Positions 53,419 to 62,338 of a DNA stretch of 64,000 bases are shown here, piece by piece. The DNA lies in NCBI RefSeq assembly GCF_001570765.1, contig NZ_BCSH01000020.1, positions 1 through 64,000 of the forward strand, given 5' to 3'. A program made the translations under genes and the position numbers. Each line of letters opens with the position of its first letter. Position 1 is the stretch's first letter. Origin of the DNA: Nocardiopsis listeri NBRC 13360 (GTDB taxonomy: Bacteria > Actinomycetota > Actinomycetes > Streptosporangiales > Streptosporangiaceae). Below the pieces are notes generated by a model. The model saw only the letters and a list, made by a program, of their open reading frames with translations, ran no database searches and was not told where the DNA came from.

Positions 53419-54087
53419 ATGTCGGAGATCCTGCCCATCAAGCAACGGGCACTCGGCGAGAAGGTCGCCGGAGAACTCCGGCGCCTGATCATCACCGGGC
53501 GCTACGCCCCCGGTGCGTCACTGGTCGAAGGCCACCTGGCCGAGCAGTTCGACCTGAGCCGCGGACCCATCCGCGACGCCCTCAAGATCCTCGCCTCCGA
53601 GGGACTCATCGACACCAACCGCCGCAGCGCCACCGTCGTGGGACTGGGCGGGGACGACATCGACGAACTCTTCTCGTTGCGCGGATCCCTCGAACGGCTC
53701 GCCTTGGAGATCGGGCTGAACAAGGACAGGGGCAGGCTCACCGACGGCCTGCGCGCTCCTCTGGATCGGATGCGCAAGGCCCGAGAGGAGCGGGATCCCG
53801 ACGCCTTCACCGCCGCCGACGTGCACTTCCACTCGGTCTTCTACGACGTCGCCGGTCACCGGCGCCTCGCCGACGTGTGGGCGCAGTACCGGCCCACCAT
53901 CGAGGTACTCCTGCTGGCCTCCAACGAGCGCTACGAGGACCTGGGCCCCTCCGTGCGCGCCCACGAGGTCCTCGCCGACCTGATCGAGACCGGTGAGCCC
54001 GACGCCGTCTTCGACGAGCTCCGCGGTCACCTGGACAACGCCAGGCTCCGGCTCAGGGCCCCTTACACACAGCCCACGTCCGACTGA
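53419..54087 (+). CDS. GntR-family (FCD) regulator of the tct operon
   Basis: This 222-residue FadR-subfamily regulator has an N-terminal wHTH (about 8-75: LGEKVAGELRRLIITGRYAPGASL and LAEQFDLSRGPIRDALKILASEGLI). The FCD effector domain (about 82-215) has the metal-binding pattern Asp/His (AADVHFHSVFYDVAGH). It is first in a run of genes with tctCBA, an aldolase and a kinase. The operator in front of it suggests autoregulation released by a carboxylate inducer. Confidence 0.88.
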   Translation: MSEILPIKQRALGEKVAGELRRLIITGRYAPGASLVEGHLAEQFDLSRGPIRDALKILASEGLIDTNRRSATVVGLGGDDIDELFSLRGSLERLALEIGLNKDRGRLTDGLRAPLDRMRKAREERDPDAFTAADVHFHSVFYDVAGHRRLADVWAQYRPTIEVLLLASNERYEDLGPSVRAHEVLADLIETGEPDAVFDELRGHLDNARLRLRAPYTQPTSD

Positions 54088-54177
54088 CCCCACGGGACGC
54101 GACCTCGTCCCACAGACCCTCGGCTCATGTCCCGCGACCCTTCCACGGAGCCGGTTCCACCGAAAACGGAGAACACC

Positions 54178-55149
54178 ATGCGTTCCACCATCTTCCGCCT
54201 GTCCGCGGCCGCACTGGCGGTCACCGCTCTCACCGCCGGCTGCGCCGACCGGGGCGGTGTCAGCGAGGACGCCTCGGACTACCCCAGCCAGGAACTCACC
54301 CTCGTCGTGCCCTACGACGCCGGAGGCGCCTCCGACCTGGCGGCCCGCACCCTGGCCTCCGAAATGGAGGACGCCCTGGGGCAGGGCATCGTCGTGGAGA
54401 ACCGCAGCGGCGGCGCCGGGTCCGTGGGCCTGGAGAACCTCGCCGGACAGTCCGCCGACGGCTACACCATCGGCTACCTGCCGGTCGAGAGCGTCATGCT
54501 CGGCTACCAGGGCTACAAGGTCGACCCGGTCGACTACGACCTCATCGGTCAGATGGTGTCGGTGCCCGCCACCATCGCCGTCCCCGAGGACAGCCCCTAC
54601 GAGACCCTGGACGACCTCGTCGAGGCCGCTCGCTCCGAGCCCGGTTCCATCTCGGTGTCCAACTCGGGCGCCGGTTCCATCTGGGAGGCCGCCACCACCG
54701 AGCTGGGCCGGGTCACCGACACCGAGTTCCAGCCGGTGCCCTTCGACGGTGGTGCCCCCGCGGTCACGGCCGCCGTCGGTGGTCAGGTCGACGCCGTGGT
54801 CGCCGGCATCTCCGAGACCGCTCCGGCACACGCGGACGAACAGCTCCGTGTCCTGGCCGTCTTCGACGCCGAGCCCTCCGAGTCGCTGCCCGACGTGCAG
54901 ACCGCCACCGAGCAGGGTGTGGACATCGTGATCGGTGGCTGGGGCGGCATCGGCGCGCCGGCCGGCCTGCCCGACGGGGTCCGCTCCACGCTGGAGGAGG
55001 CGTTCACCGAGGGGGCCTCCTCCGAGGAGTTCCAGACGATCATCACCGACTCGGGCAACATCCCGGTCAACGTGCCCTCGGACGAGTTCGCCGAGTTCGT
55101 CGACGCGGAGTACACCCGCTTCGGTGAGCTGCTCGAAGGCCAGGACTGA
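54178..55149 (+). CDS. tctC: tripartite tricarboxylate transporter substrate-binding protein
   Basis: This 323-residue TctC/Bug-family binding lipoprotein (lipobox LTAGC near residue 20) captures a carboxylate outside the membrane. YPSQELTLVVPYDAGGASDLAAR, VENRSGGAGSVGLENLA and the SNSGAGSIWEAA ligand loop are family hallmarks. The ATG at 54178 lies about 6 nt after GGAG; an upstream ATG (54127) would add 17 residues ahead of the signal peptide and is less likely. It is part of the GntR-tctCBA operon. Confidence 0.88.
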   Translation: MRSTIFRLSAAALAVTALTAGCADRGGVSEDASDYPSQELTLVVPYDAGGASDLAARTLASEMEDALGQGIVVENRSGGAGSVGLENLAGQSADGYTIGYLPVESVMLGYQGYKVDPVDYDLIGQMVSVPATIAVPEDSPYETLDDLVEAARSEPGSISVSNSGAGSIWEAATTELGRVTDTEFQPVPFDGGAPAVTAAVGGQVDAVVAGISETAPAHADEQLRVLAVFDAEPSESLPDVQTATEQGVDIVIGGWGGIGAPAGLPDGVRSTLEEAFTEGASSEEFQTIITDSGNIPVNVPSDEFAEFVDAEYTRFGELLEGQD

Positions 55150-55154
55150 GCCCC

Positions 55155-55658
55155 ATGGGTGACACGACCACGAACCCGGACGCGCCCGCCACGAGCGCGG
55201 CGCGTCCGGGACGCGGACTGCGGGAGCTGCTTCCCGCCCTGGCCGCCGCGGCCTTCGCCGTGGTCGCCTTCGCCTTGGCCTCCCAGGTCCCGGAGGGGGC
55301 CCGCCTCACCCAGTTCAGCCCGAGATGGTGGCCGGAGCTGCTGGCCGTCCTCGTCCTGGTGCTGAGCGTGTGCCTGGCCGTGGGGGCGCTGTTGCGCCCG
55401 ACCACCACGGTGGAGGAGGACGTGCCCGAGGAGGCCACCCGCGAGGGGACGTGGCGGCTCACCGCGATGCTGGCCTCGATCGTGGGCTACGGCGTCCTTT
55501 GGTACTTCATCGACTTCCGTGTCTCCACGACGTTGCTGTTCATCGCCCTGACCTGGTTGGGCGGCGGACGCGGGTGGAAGGCACTGCTCCTCTTCCCGAT
55601 CGTCGTGACCGCGATTCTCTACCTTCTGTTCGGCGTCCTCCTGAGAGTGCCACTATGA
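55155..55658 (+). CDS. tctB: tripartite tricarboxylate transporter small membrane subunit
   Basis: This 167-residue TctB-family protein has four membrane helices and the ARLTQFSPRWWPELLAVLVLVLS segment after helix 1. The start is ATG at 55155, 6 nt after tctC. Its end overlaps the tctA start by ATGA, so the two are coupled. It stabilises the large subunit in the Na+- or H+-driven transporter. Confidence 0.83.
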   Translation: MGDTTTNPDAPATSAARPGRGLRELLPALAAAAFAVVAFALASQVPEGARLTQFSPRWWPELLAVLVLVLSVCLAVGALLRPTTTVEEDVPEEATREGTWRLTAMLASIVGYGVLWYFIDFRVSTTLLFIALTWLGGGRGWKALLLFPIVVTAILYLLFGVLLRVPL

Positions 55659-57167
55659 GTCCGATCGTCGAGGGCTTCAGCGCCCTCCTGGACCCCCTGG
55701 TCCTGCTGTGCATCGCCGCGGGCGCCCTGCTGGGCATGCTCGTCGGCGCCTTCCCCGGTGTGACCGCCACCATGGCCGTCGCTCTGGCCAGCGGTTTCAC
55801 GCTCTCTTTGGACCCGCTTCCGGGGCTGGCGGTCCTGCTGACGATCTACGTGTCGGCGAACTTCGGTGACCGGGTACCGGCGATCCTCGTCAACACCCCG
55901 GGCACCCCGGCGTCCATCGCCACGACCTTCGACGGCTACGCCATGGCCCGCCAGGGCAAGGCGGGACTGGCGCTGACCTCGTCCGCGTTCGCCTCGGCGT
56001 GGGGGACGCTCGTCGGCATCGTCCTGCTCATGGTCGCCGCGATCCCGCTGTCCAAGCTGGCCCTGAACTTCGGCCCCGCCGAGATGTTCGCGCTGGTCGT
56101 GTTCGGTCTGACGATGATGATCGGTGTGTCCGGTGGGCGGATCGTCAAGGGCCTCATCGCGGGCGGCTTCGGTCTGCTCCTGGCCACCGTCGGTCGGGAC
56201 CCCATCACGGGTACACCCAGGTTCACGTTCGGTGCGTCCGAGCTGTCCGACGGCATCCCCTTCATCGCCGCGATCATCGGCCTCTTCGGCATCGCCGAGG
56301 TGATGAACCAGATCCTCGTGCACCGCAAGGGCAAGGGGGTGGAACCGATCAAGGAGTTCGGTCGCTGGTTCCCCACCCGTCGGGACTGGCGCACCATGCT
56401 CAAGCCGTTGGCCATCGGCAGCGGTGTGGGCGGCGTGGTCGGCATCGTGCCCGCCACCGGCGGTGACATCGCCGGCATCCTCGGCTGGGACCAGGCGCGC
56501 CGTCTGTCCAAGCGACCCGAGGAGTTCGGCAAGGGCTCGTTGGAGGGCATCACCGCCGCGGACACCTCGTCCAACTCCACACTCGGTGGTTCGGTCACCA
56601 CGACCCTGGCACTGGGCCTGCCCGGCGACTCCGTGATGGCCGTGATGATCGGCTCCATGGTCGTCTGGGGCATCCAACCCGGCCCGTCCCTGTTCTCCAA
56701 CCAGCCCGACCTGGTCTACAGCATCGCCGGGATCATGCTCATCGCGACCGTGGTCGCGCTCGTGATCAGCGTCCTGCGCATGCGCGGTGTGGCCAAGCTC
56801 CTGGAACTGCCGCAGCACTTCCTGTGGGCCGTCATCCTCGTGTTCTGCATGGTCGGTACCTACGCCGTGAACAACAGCGTCTTCGACGTGGCCGTGATGC
56901 TCGTCTTCGGTGTCGTCGGCCTGTTCCTGAAGCGCTTCGGCATTCCGCCCGGCCCGGTCGTCCTGGGCCTGATTCCTCGGTGGTCTGGCCGAGGGCAACC
57001 TGCGCCGGGCCCTGGAGATCGGCGGGCCGACGAACATCCTGACCAGCCCCATCGCCCTGGGCCTGCTGGCCGTGAGCGCGCTCGCCCTGATCGTGCCGCC
57101 GGTGCGCAACGCCTGGCGCGCCCGCCGTGCCCGCGCCGCCGAGAGCGCCACCACTCCCACGTCCTGA
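55655..57167 (+). pseudogene. tctA: tripartite tricarboxylate transporter large subunit, frameshifted at C-terminus
   Basis: The TctA permease has about 12 membrane helices, with ALLGMLVGAFPGVTATMAVALA and GFTLSLDPLPGLAVLLTIYVSANFGDRVPAILVNTPGTP-type segments near the start. The first about 440 residues are in one frame to VVLGLI. The rest (LGGLAEGNLRRALEIGGPTNI and the last helix) is one base out of frame because of an extra T near 56973-56974. With that T removed, the frame ends at TGA 57165-57167. The last helix and the conserved ARG-like tail are lost unless this is an assembly error. Confidence 0.8.
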
Positions 57168-57219
57168 TCCTGCGGCAGCCACACCCTTTCCGCCCCTTTC
57201 CAACCGAGGAGAAAAACCC

Positions 57220-58095
57220 ATGTCCGTCCCCGCCAAGGTGATCACCGCCCTGCCCACCCCGTTCGCCCGCGACGAGGCCCTCGACCCGGGCGGCGCCACC
57301 GCGTTGTTCACCGCGGTGCGCGACCGCGGGGTCGACGGTGTGTTCGTCGCCGGCACCACCGGCGAGTTCACCGCCCTCGACGACGCCGAGCGCGTCGAGG
57401 TGATCCGCCTGGCCCTGGACGTCTTCGGGCCGGAGGGGGTCTACGCCCACGTCGGAGCGGCCGCGCCTCGGCAGGCCGAGTCCCTGGTCCGTGCCTCCGT
57501 GGCCGCCGGGGCGACCCGGCTGGCCGCCATCACCCCCTACTTCCTGCCCTCGCCCGAGGACGCGATGGTGCGCTACTACGAGCGTCTGGTGGCGGCGGCC
57601 GGCGACGCCGAGGTGCACGCCTACCTGTTCCGGGCACGCTCCACCACCCCGGCCGACCCCTCGGTGCTGCGTCGTCTGCGCGACGCCGGCGTTCGCGGTG
57701 TGAAGATCAGCGGGGAGAGCGACGAGTCGGTGTCCGCCTACCTCGCGCAGGCCCCCGAAGGATTCGACGTCCTGTCCGGCAACGACATCGCCTTCGAGGA
57801 GTTCGTGCGCGCGGGTGGCCTGGGCGTGGTCTCGGGTGTCTCCTCCGTCTTCCCCACGCCGTTCGTGGCGCTGCGCGACGCCCTCAACAGCGGTGACACC
57901 GAAGGCGTGCGCGCCGCCCAGCCCCTGGTGGAGCGCGCCGTGGCGGCGGTCAAGAGCGGCAGCATCCCGCACCTGAAGGCGGGCCTGGAAGTGCAGGGGA
58001 TCTCCGCCGGACCCGCCCGTGTGTGCGGCGACGCCGTCTCCGAGGCCGACCTGGAGGTCCTCAAGGAGACCGCGCGGGCCTTGGCCCTGGCCTGA
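57220..58095 (+). CDS. DapA/NanA-family aldolase of unknown substrate
   Basis: This 291-residue class I pyruvate aldolase or dehydratase has GTTGEF (about 45-50) for the carboxylate and Schiff-base Lys162 in GVKISGES. The usual YNxP motif is replaced: YLFRARS (about 135-141) stands where the catalytic Tyr is expected, apparently with Phe at that place. This argues against true DapA and for a sugar-acid or keto-acid aldolase. GAGGAG precedes the ATG at 57220. It follows tctA and precedes the DhaK-DhaL kinase. Confidence 0.82.
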   Translation: MSVPAKVITALPTPFARDEALDPGGATALFTAVRDRGVDGVFVAGTTGEFTALDDAERVEVIRLALDVFGPEGVYAHVGAAAPRQAESLVRASVAAGATRLAAITPYFLPSPEDAMVRYYERLVAAAGDAEVHAYLFRARSTTPADPSVLRRLRDAGVRGVKISGESDESVSAYLAQAPEGFDVLSGNDIAFEEFVRAGGLGVVSGVSSVFPTPFVALRDALNSGDTEGVRAAQPLVERAVAAVKSGSIPHLKAGLEVQGISAGPARVCGDAVSEADLEVLKETARALALA

Positions 58096-58132
58096 ACCCG
58101 ACGGTGCTAGTGCGAGAGGTGTGTGAGCGCTC

Positions 58133-59842
58133 ATGGCGCTGAAGAAGATCATCAACCGGCCCGAGGACTTCGTCGACGAGGTCACCGAGTCGCTGCTCAT
58201 GGCGCACCCCGATCGGCTGCGCGCGGCGACCGAGGACCGCAGGGCGCTGGTGCGCGCCGACGCGCCCGTCCAAGGACGCGTCGGCATCGTGACCGGGGGC
58301 GGCTCCGGCCACCTGCCCCTGTTCCTCGGCTACGTGGGACAGGGCCTGGCCACCGGTGTGGCCGTGGGCAACGTGTTCTCCTCCCCGTCGGCGGAGCAGA
58401 TCACCGCCGCCACACGCGCGAGCCATGGTGGGGCCGGGGTGCTGTACCTGTACGGCAACTACGGTGGGGACGTCTACAACTTCGACCTGGCCGGGGACGT
58501 CGTCGCGGCGGAGGGCGTGGCGACGGCGACCGTCCTTGGCACCGACGACGTGCTATCGGCGCCCCGCGGCAAGGAGGCGACCCGGCGCGGGGTGGCGGGT
58601 CTGTTCTTCGCCTACAAGACGGCGGGCGCCTCCGCCGAACGCGGTGACGACCTGGAGAAGGTGCGGTCGGTGGCCCAACGCACCGTGGACGCCACGCGCA
58701 CGATGGGAGTGGGCCTGTCGCCCACCATCCTGCCCGCCGCCGGGGAGCCCACCTTCACCCTCGACGAGGGGGAGATGGAGGTCGGGATCGGCATCCACGG
58801 CGAACCCGGGAGCCACCGGGGCCCGTTGGAGACCGCCGACCAGATCACCGACCGCTTCCTCACCGAGATCCTCGGCGAACTGGAACCCGAGGCGGGGGAC
58901 CGGGTCGCGGTCCTGGTCAACGGACTGGGCTCCACTCCGCTGGAGGAGCTCTACCTGATCTACCGTCGGGTCCACCAGGTCCTGGGGGAGCGTGGCGTGC
59001 TCATCCACCGGCGCTACATCGGCGAGTTCGCCACGAGTCTGGAGATGGCGGGGGCCTCGGTCTCCGTGCTGTTGCTCGACGACGAACTGGCCGAGCTGGT
59101 CGACGCCCCGGCGGCCTCCCCGTTCTTCGGCCAGGGCGACACTCCCGCGCCGAACGCGCCTACCGAGGAGGCGGGTACGCCGGGTGCGGAGTCCGACGCG
59201 GGAGCGGCCCCCGCCGTGCGCCGCACCGGTTCGGTCAGCGCGCTGCGCGCCACCCTGATCACCGTCATGGAGCGCTTGCCCGCCCACGCGGAGGAGCTGC
59301 GTCTGCTGGACTCGCGGCTCGGCGACGGCGACCTGGGGATCACGGTCTCCTCGGGCGCGTCGGCCGTTCGTGAGGCGCTGCTGACGTTGCCCGAGGACGC
59401 GCACCACGCCGACGTGCTGCGCACCGCGGCGACGGCGTTCGCGGCGGCCAACCCCTCCACGTTCGCGGCCTTGACCGGCGCGGGTCTGCTCGCCGCGGCG
59501 GCCGAGTCCGAGGAGCTTGCCTCCGTATCGGTTCGTGACGCCGCGCGTCTCACCGCCGCCGTGTCCCGCAGGGTGCGGGAGAGGGGCGGAGCCGAGCCCG
59601 GCGACAAGACGTTCGTGGACGGTTTGCTGCTGGTGGAGGAGGCGCTGGCCGACGCCCGGGACCCGAAGGCGGCCGCCCGGGACGCGGCGTCCGCGGCCGG
59701 GCGCGCGGTGGAGGAGACCAGTGGACTGACGTCGGCCAAGGGCCGTGCGGCCTGGGTGGGTGAACGCGGGGCCGGTGAGCGCGACCCCGGTTCGGTCGCC
59801 CTGCTGCGGTTCCTGGAGGAACTGCGCCACGTCCTGTCCTGA
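58133..59842 (+). CDS. fused DhaK-DhaL kinase
   Basis: This 569-residue protein joins a DhaK domain (about 1-330; covalent His222 in GIGIHGEPGS) and an ATP-binding DhaL domain (about 365-569; metal loop GDGDLG and GDKTFVDGLLL) through an acidic Pro/Ala linker. Glycerone kinases have GSGHEP; here the loop is GGGSGHLPLF, so the substrate may not be dihydroxyacetone but a tetrulose or similar ketose. The fused form uses ATP rather than a PTS. It lies 37 nt after the aldolase gene and likely acts on one of its products. Confidence 0.82.
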   Translation: MALKKIINRPEDFVDEVTESLLMAHPDRLRAATEDRRALVRADAPVQGRVGIVTGGGSGHLPLFLGYVGQGLATGVAVGNVFSSPSAEQITAATRASHGGAGVLYLYGNYGGDVYNFDLAGDVVAAEGVATATVLGTDDVLSAPRGKEATRRGVAGLFFAYKTAGASAERGDDLEKVRSVAQRTVDATRTMGVGLSPTILPAAGEPTFTLDEGEMEVGIGIHGEPGSHRGPLETADQITDRFLTEILGELEPEAGDRVAVLVNGLGSTPLEELYLIYRRVHQVLGERGVLIHRRYIGEFATSLEMAGASVSVLLLDDELAELVDAPAASPFFGQGDTPAPNAPTEEAGTPGAESDAGAAPAVRRTGSVSALRATLITVMERLPAHAEELRLLDSRLGDGDLGITVSSGASAVREALLTLPEDAHHADVLRTAATAFAAANPSTFAALTGAGLLAAAAESEELASVSVRDAARLTAAVSRRVRERGGAEPGDKTFVDGLLLVEEALADARDPKAAARDAASAAGRAVEETSGLTSAKGRAAWVGERGAGERDPGSVALLRFLEELRHVLS

Positions 59843-59847
59843 GACGG

Positions 59848-59885
59848 GTCCTCGTGGTGTGCCGTGAGGGGAACACCACGAGGAC
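59848..59885. terminator. terminator 1 between kinase and alcohol dehydrogenase
   Basis: GTCCTCGTGGTGT and ACACCACGAGGAC form a perfect 13-bp stem. Confidence 0.65.
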
Positions 59886-59895
59886 GTCCCCGTTC

Positions 59896-59932
59896 GGGAG
59901 TCCGTGGCGTCCATCCGACACCACGGACTCCC
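59896..59932. terminator. terminator 2 between kinase and alcohol dehydrogenase
   Basis: GGGAGTCCGTGG and CCACGGACTCCC form a perfect 12-bp stem just downstream of the first hairpin. Confidence 0.65.
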
Positions 59933-59946
59933 GGACCCTCTGCGAG

Positions 59947-61041
59947 CTAAGCCCCGAAACGCACCAGTGACCGTCCGCCCTTGCCCTGACGCATGCGTTC
60001 GAAGGCCCCGGGGACACCGTCAAGGGAGATCTCGTCGGTGACCATCGCCGACAGACGCAGCTCGCCGGAGCGCACCGACTCGGCCAACAGTGGGACGTCG
60101 CGGTCGGGATCGCTGGAGCCGTACACGCACCCCTGCACGGTACGGCCCTGGTGGAACAGTTCCAGGGCGTTGAAGGAAACCTCGTCCTTGACCGACCCGA
60201 GGCCCACCACGGTCACGGTCCCGCCCCTGCGCACACTGTTCCAGGCCGCGCGCACCACCTGGGCCTTGCCCACCACCTCGAAGGCGTGGTCGGCCCCGCG
60301 CCCGCCGGTCAGCCCCCGCACGGCCTTGTGGGTGCTTCCGTCGGCGACCAGGAAGTCGGTGGCGCCCAGAGAACGGGCCAAATCCTCCTTGTCGGGGGAG
60401 ACGTCCACCGCGATGAGCGGGCCGGCCCCGGCCATCCGTGCGGCCTGGAGCACGGACAGACCGACCCCGCCCAACCCCAGGACCACCGCGGACTGTCCCT
60501 CGCGCAGGCGCGCGGCGTTGTTGACGGCGCCCCATCCGGTGACCACCGCGCATCCCAGCATGGCCCCGACGGACGGGTCGATTCCCTCGGGAAGTGGGAT
60601 CACGGCCTTGGCCGAGACGACGGTGGCCTCGGCGAAGGCGCCCGTGCTCAAGCCGGCGTAGACGGGGGTGCCGTCGGTCAGCTCGGCGTAGGGGACCAGG
60701 GTGCCGTCCAAGGCGTGTTCGCACAGGTAGGGCTCCCCCTGGCGGCAGAACCAGCATTCCCGGCAGGCGGGCGCCCAGTTCAGGACGACCTGTTGGCCGG
60801 GCGTCAGGTGCTCGACCCCGGGGCCGACCTCTTCGACGGTGCCGGCGCCCTCGTGACCCAGGACGGCGGGCCAGGACTGGGCCAGGGTGCCGTTGGACAG
60901 CGACAGGTCGGAGTGGCACACGCCCGCCGCGGCCAGACGTACCCGTACCTGTCCGGGGCCGGGGTCGGGAAGGACCAGGGAACGGATCCGGGGGAGTGCG
61001 TCGGTCTCGTGGAAGACGGCGGCCTTGACGGTCGTGCTCAT
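59947..61041 (-). CDS. zinc-dependent alcohol dehydrogenase
   Basis: This 364-residue MDR enzyme oxidises alcohols with NAD(P). The catalytic zinc site has Cys in GVCHSD, His-Glu in GHEGAG and later Cys in MLGCAV. The structural zinc has CRECWFCRQGEPYLCEH with four cysteines, and the Rossmann motif is GLGGVGLSVLQAA. The layout resembles mycothiol- or S-(hydroxymethyl)-type and aryl-alcohol dehydrogenases. The ATG at 61041 begins the conserved part. Confidence 0.87.
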   Translation of the reverse strand: MSTTVKAAVFHETDALPRIRSLVLPDPGPGQVRVRLAAAGVCHSDLSLSNGTLAQSWPAVLGHEGAGTVEEVGPGVEHLTPGQQVVLNWAPACRECWFCRQGEPYLCEHALDGTLVPYAELTDGTPVYAGLSTGAFAEATVVSAKAVIPLPEGIDPSVGAMLGCAVVTGWGAVNNAARLREGQSAVVLGLGGVGLSVLQAARMAGAGPLIAVDVSPDKEDLARSLGATDFLVADGSTHKAVRGLTGGRGADHAFEVVGKAQVVRAAWNSVRRGGTVTVVGLGSVKDEVSFNALELFHQGRTVQGCVYGSSDPDRDVPLLAESVRSGELRLSAMVTDEISLDGVPGAFERMRQGKGGRSLVRFGA

Positions 61042-61290
61042 GATGGGGGTACTCCAATCGGGGAACTGGCGCGACCCTAACAATACCGGCCGGTCGGTCT
61101 GTTGGTCGGGGGTGTCCTCGAACAAGGACGGGAGGTGGGGACGCGCATGCCCCGACCCCCGTCTCCGATCCGTTCGCGGAAATGTCGATATTGGCGCATG
61201 CCCGATTCGGGTATCCAACGAATGTCCGCCCGGAAACACGCGGTGGTAAAGGCCTGAACCACCGTGAGGGCACCTGGATGGGGAGGTTCC

Positions 61291-62127
61291 ATGGCTCGAC
61301 CCGCGGTCTCGGCGCCGGTGGCGAAACCCCGGCACTATCTGATGTGCCGTCCCACCTACTTCGCGGTGGAATACGCGATCAACCCCTGGATGAACCCCGC
61401 CTTGAGCGTGGACCGTGACCGCGCCGTTCGGCAGTGGGAGGGGCTCCGCGACCTCTACCTGTCCCTGGGGCACCGCGTGAGCGAGATAGCCCCCATCGAA
61501 GGCCTGCCCGACATGGTCTTCGCCGCCAACGGTGGCCTGGTCGTGGACGGTCGGGTCTACGGGGCCCGGTTCGCCGGCGCCGAACGCACCCCCGAAGGTC
61601 CCGCCTACCTCGATTGGTTCCGCAAGGCCGGCTTCGTCGAGACCAAGGAACCCAAACACGTCAACGAGGGTGAGGGCGATTTCATCACCCTGGACGACGT
61701 CATCCTGGCGGCCACGGGCTTTCGCACCGAGGCCGCCGCCCACCAGGAGGCCGAGCGACTCCTGGACCGGCCGGTCGTCACCCTGCAACTGGTCGACCCT
61801 CGCTTCTACCACCTGGACACCGCGCTGTTCGCCCTGTCGGGGCGGCGGATCGCCTACTACCCGGGCGCGTTCTCCGAGGGCAGTCGTCGGGTGCTTCGAG
61901 CCCTGTACCCCGACGCTCTCCTGGCCACCGAGGAGGACGCCGCCGTCCTGGGACTGAACGCCGTCGGGGACGGCCGCAACGTGGTCATCGCCGCCGAGGC
62001 CACCGCACTCGCCGACCGGCTACGCGCCCAGGGATACACGGTCCATCCGATCGAACTCGACGAACTCCGCAAGGCCGGGGGTGGAGCCAAGTGCTGCACC
62101 CTGGTACTGCGAGATCCCCCTTCCTGA
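61291..62127 (+). CDS. dimethylargininase (DDAH)-like amidinohydrolase
   Basis: This 278-residue guanidino-group hydrolase of the arginine deiminase/DDAH superfamily has conserved substrate loops at NPWMNP and FAANGGL. EGEGDFI has the acidic residue, FYHLDTAL carries the catalytic His and GGAKCCTL the nucleophile Cys. GGGGAGG lies 4 nt before the ATG. It probably makes citrulline from arginine or methylarginine, or ornithine in some actinomycetes. No rocD lies next to it. Confidence 0.85.
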   Translation: MARPAVSAPVAKPRHYLMCRPTYFAVEYAINPWMNPALSVDRDRAVRQWEGLRDLYLSLGHRVSEIAPIEGLPDMVFAANGGLVVDGRVYGARFAGAERTPEGPAYLDWFRKAGFVETKEPKHVNEGEGDFITLDDVILAATGFRTEAAAHQEAERLLDRPVVTLQLVDPRFYHLDTALFALSGRRIAYYPGAFSEGSRRVLRALYPDALLATEEDAAVLGLNAVGDGRNVVIAAEATALADRLRAQGYTVHPIELDELRKAGGGAKCCTLVLRDPPS

Positions 62128-62142
62128 CGGTCGAACGAAAGC

Positions 62143-62176
62143 GGCGGATTCCGCGCACGGTCGTGCGGAATCCGCC
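62143..62176. terminator. terminator of the DDAH gene
   Basis: GGCGGATTCCGC (62143-62154) pairs with GCGGAATCCGCC (62165-62176), with further GCAC/GTGC pairing in the loop. Confidence 0.7.
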
Positions 62177-62338
62177 CGTTCAAACCTCTCGGAATGTGGG
62201 ATGTGCCACCCGGCGAAACCATTGCGGGCACGGGCGCACAGGTCACACGCGCGACGCCGGTCGGCCCCCAGGCGCGCGGCCCCACTCGGCTCCGGCGTCC
62301 CCGCGCCACTTCCACCGATCCCATTAGGGTCGGTTCCC

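Noticed and set aside
57220-58095. Calling this gene dapA (lysine synthesis)
   Set aside because: The YNxP motif is changed and the gene lies in a transporter-kinase operon, not with dapB or asd.
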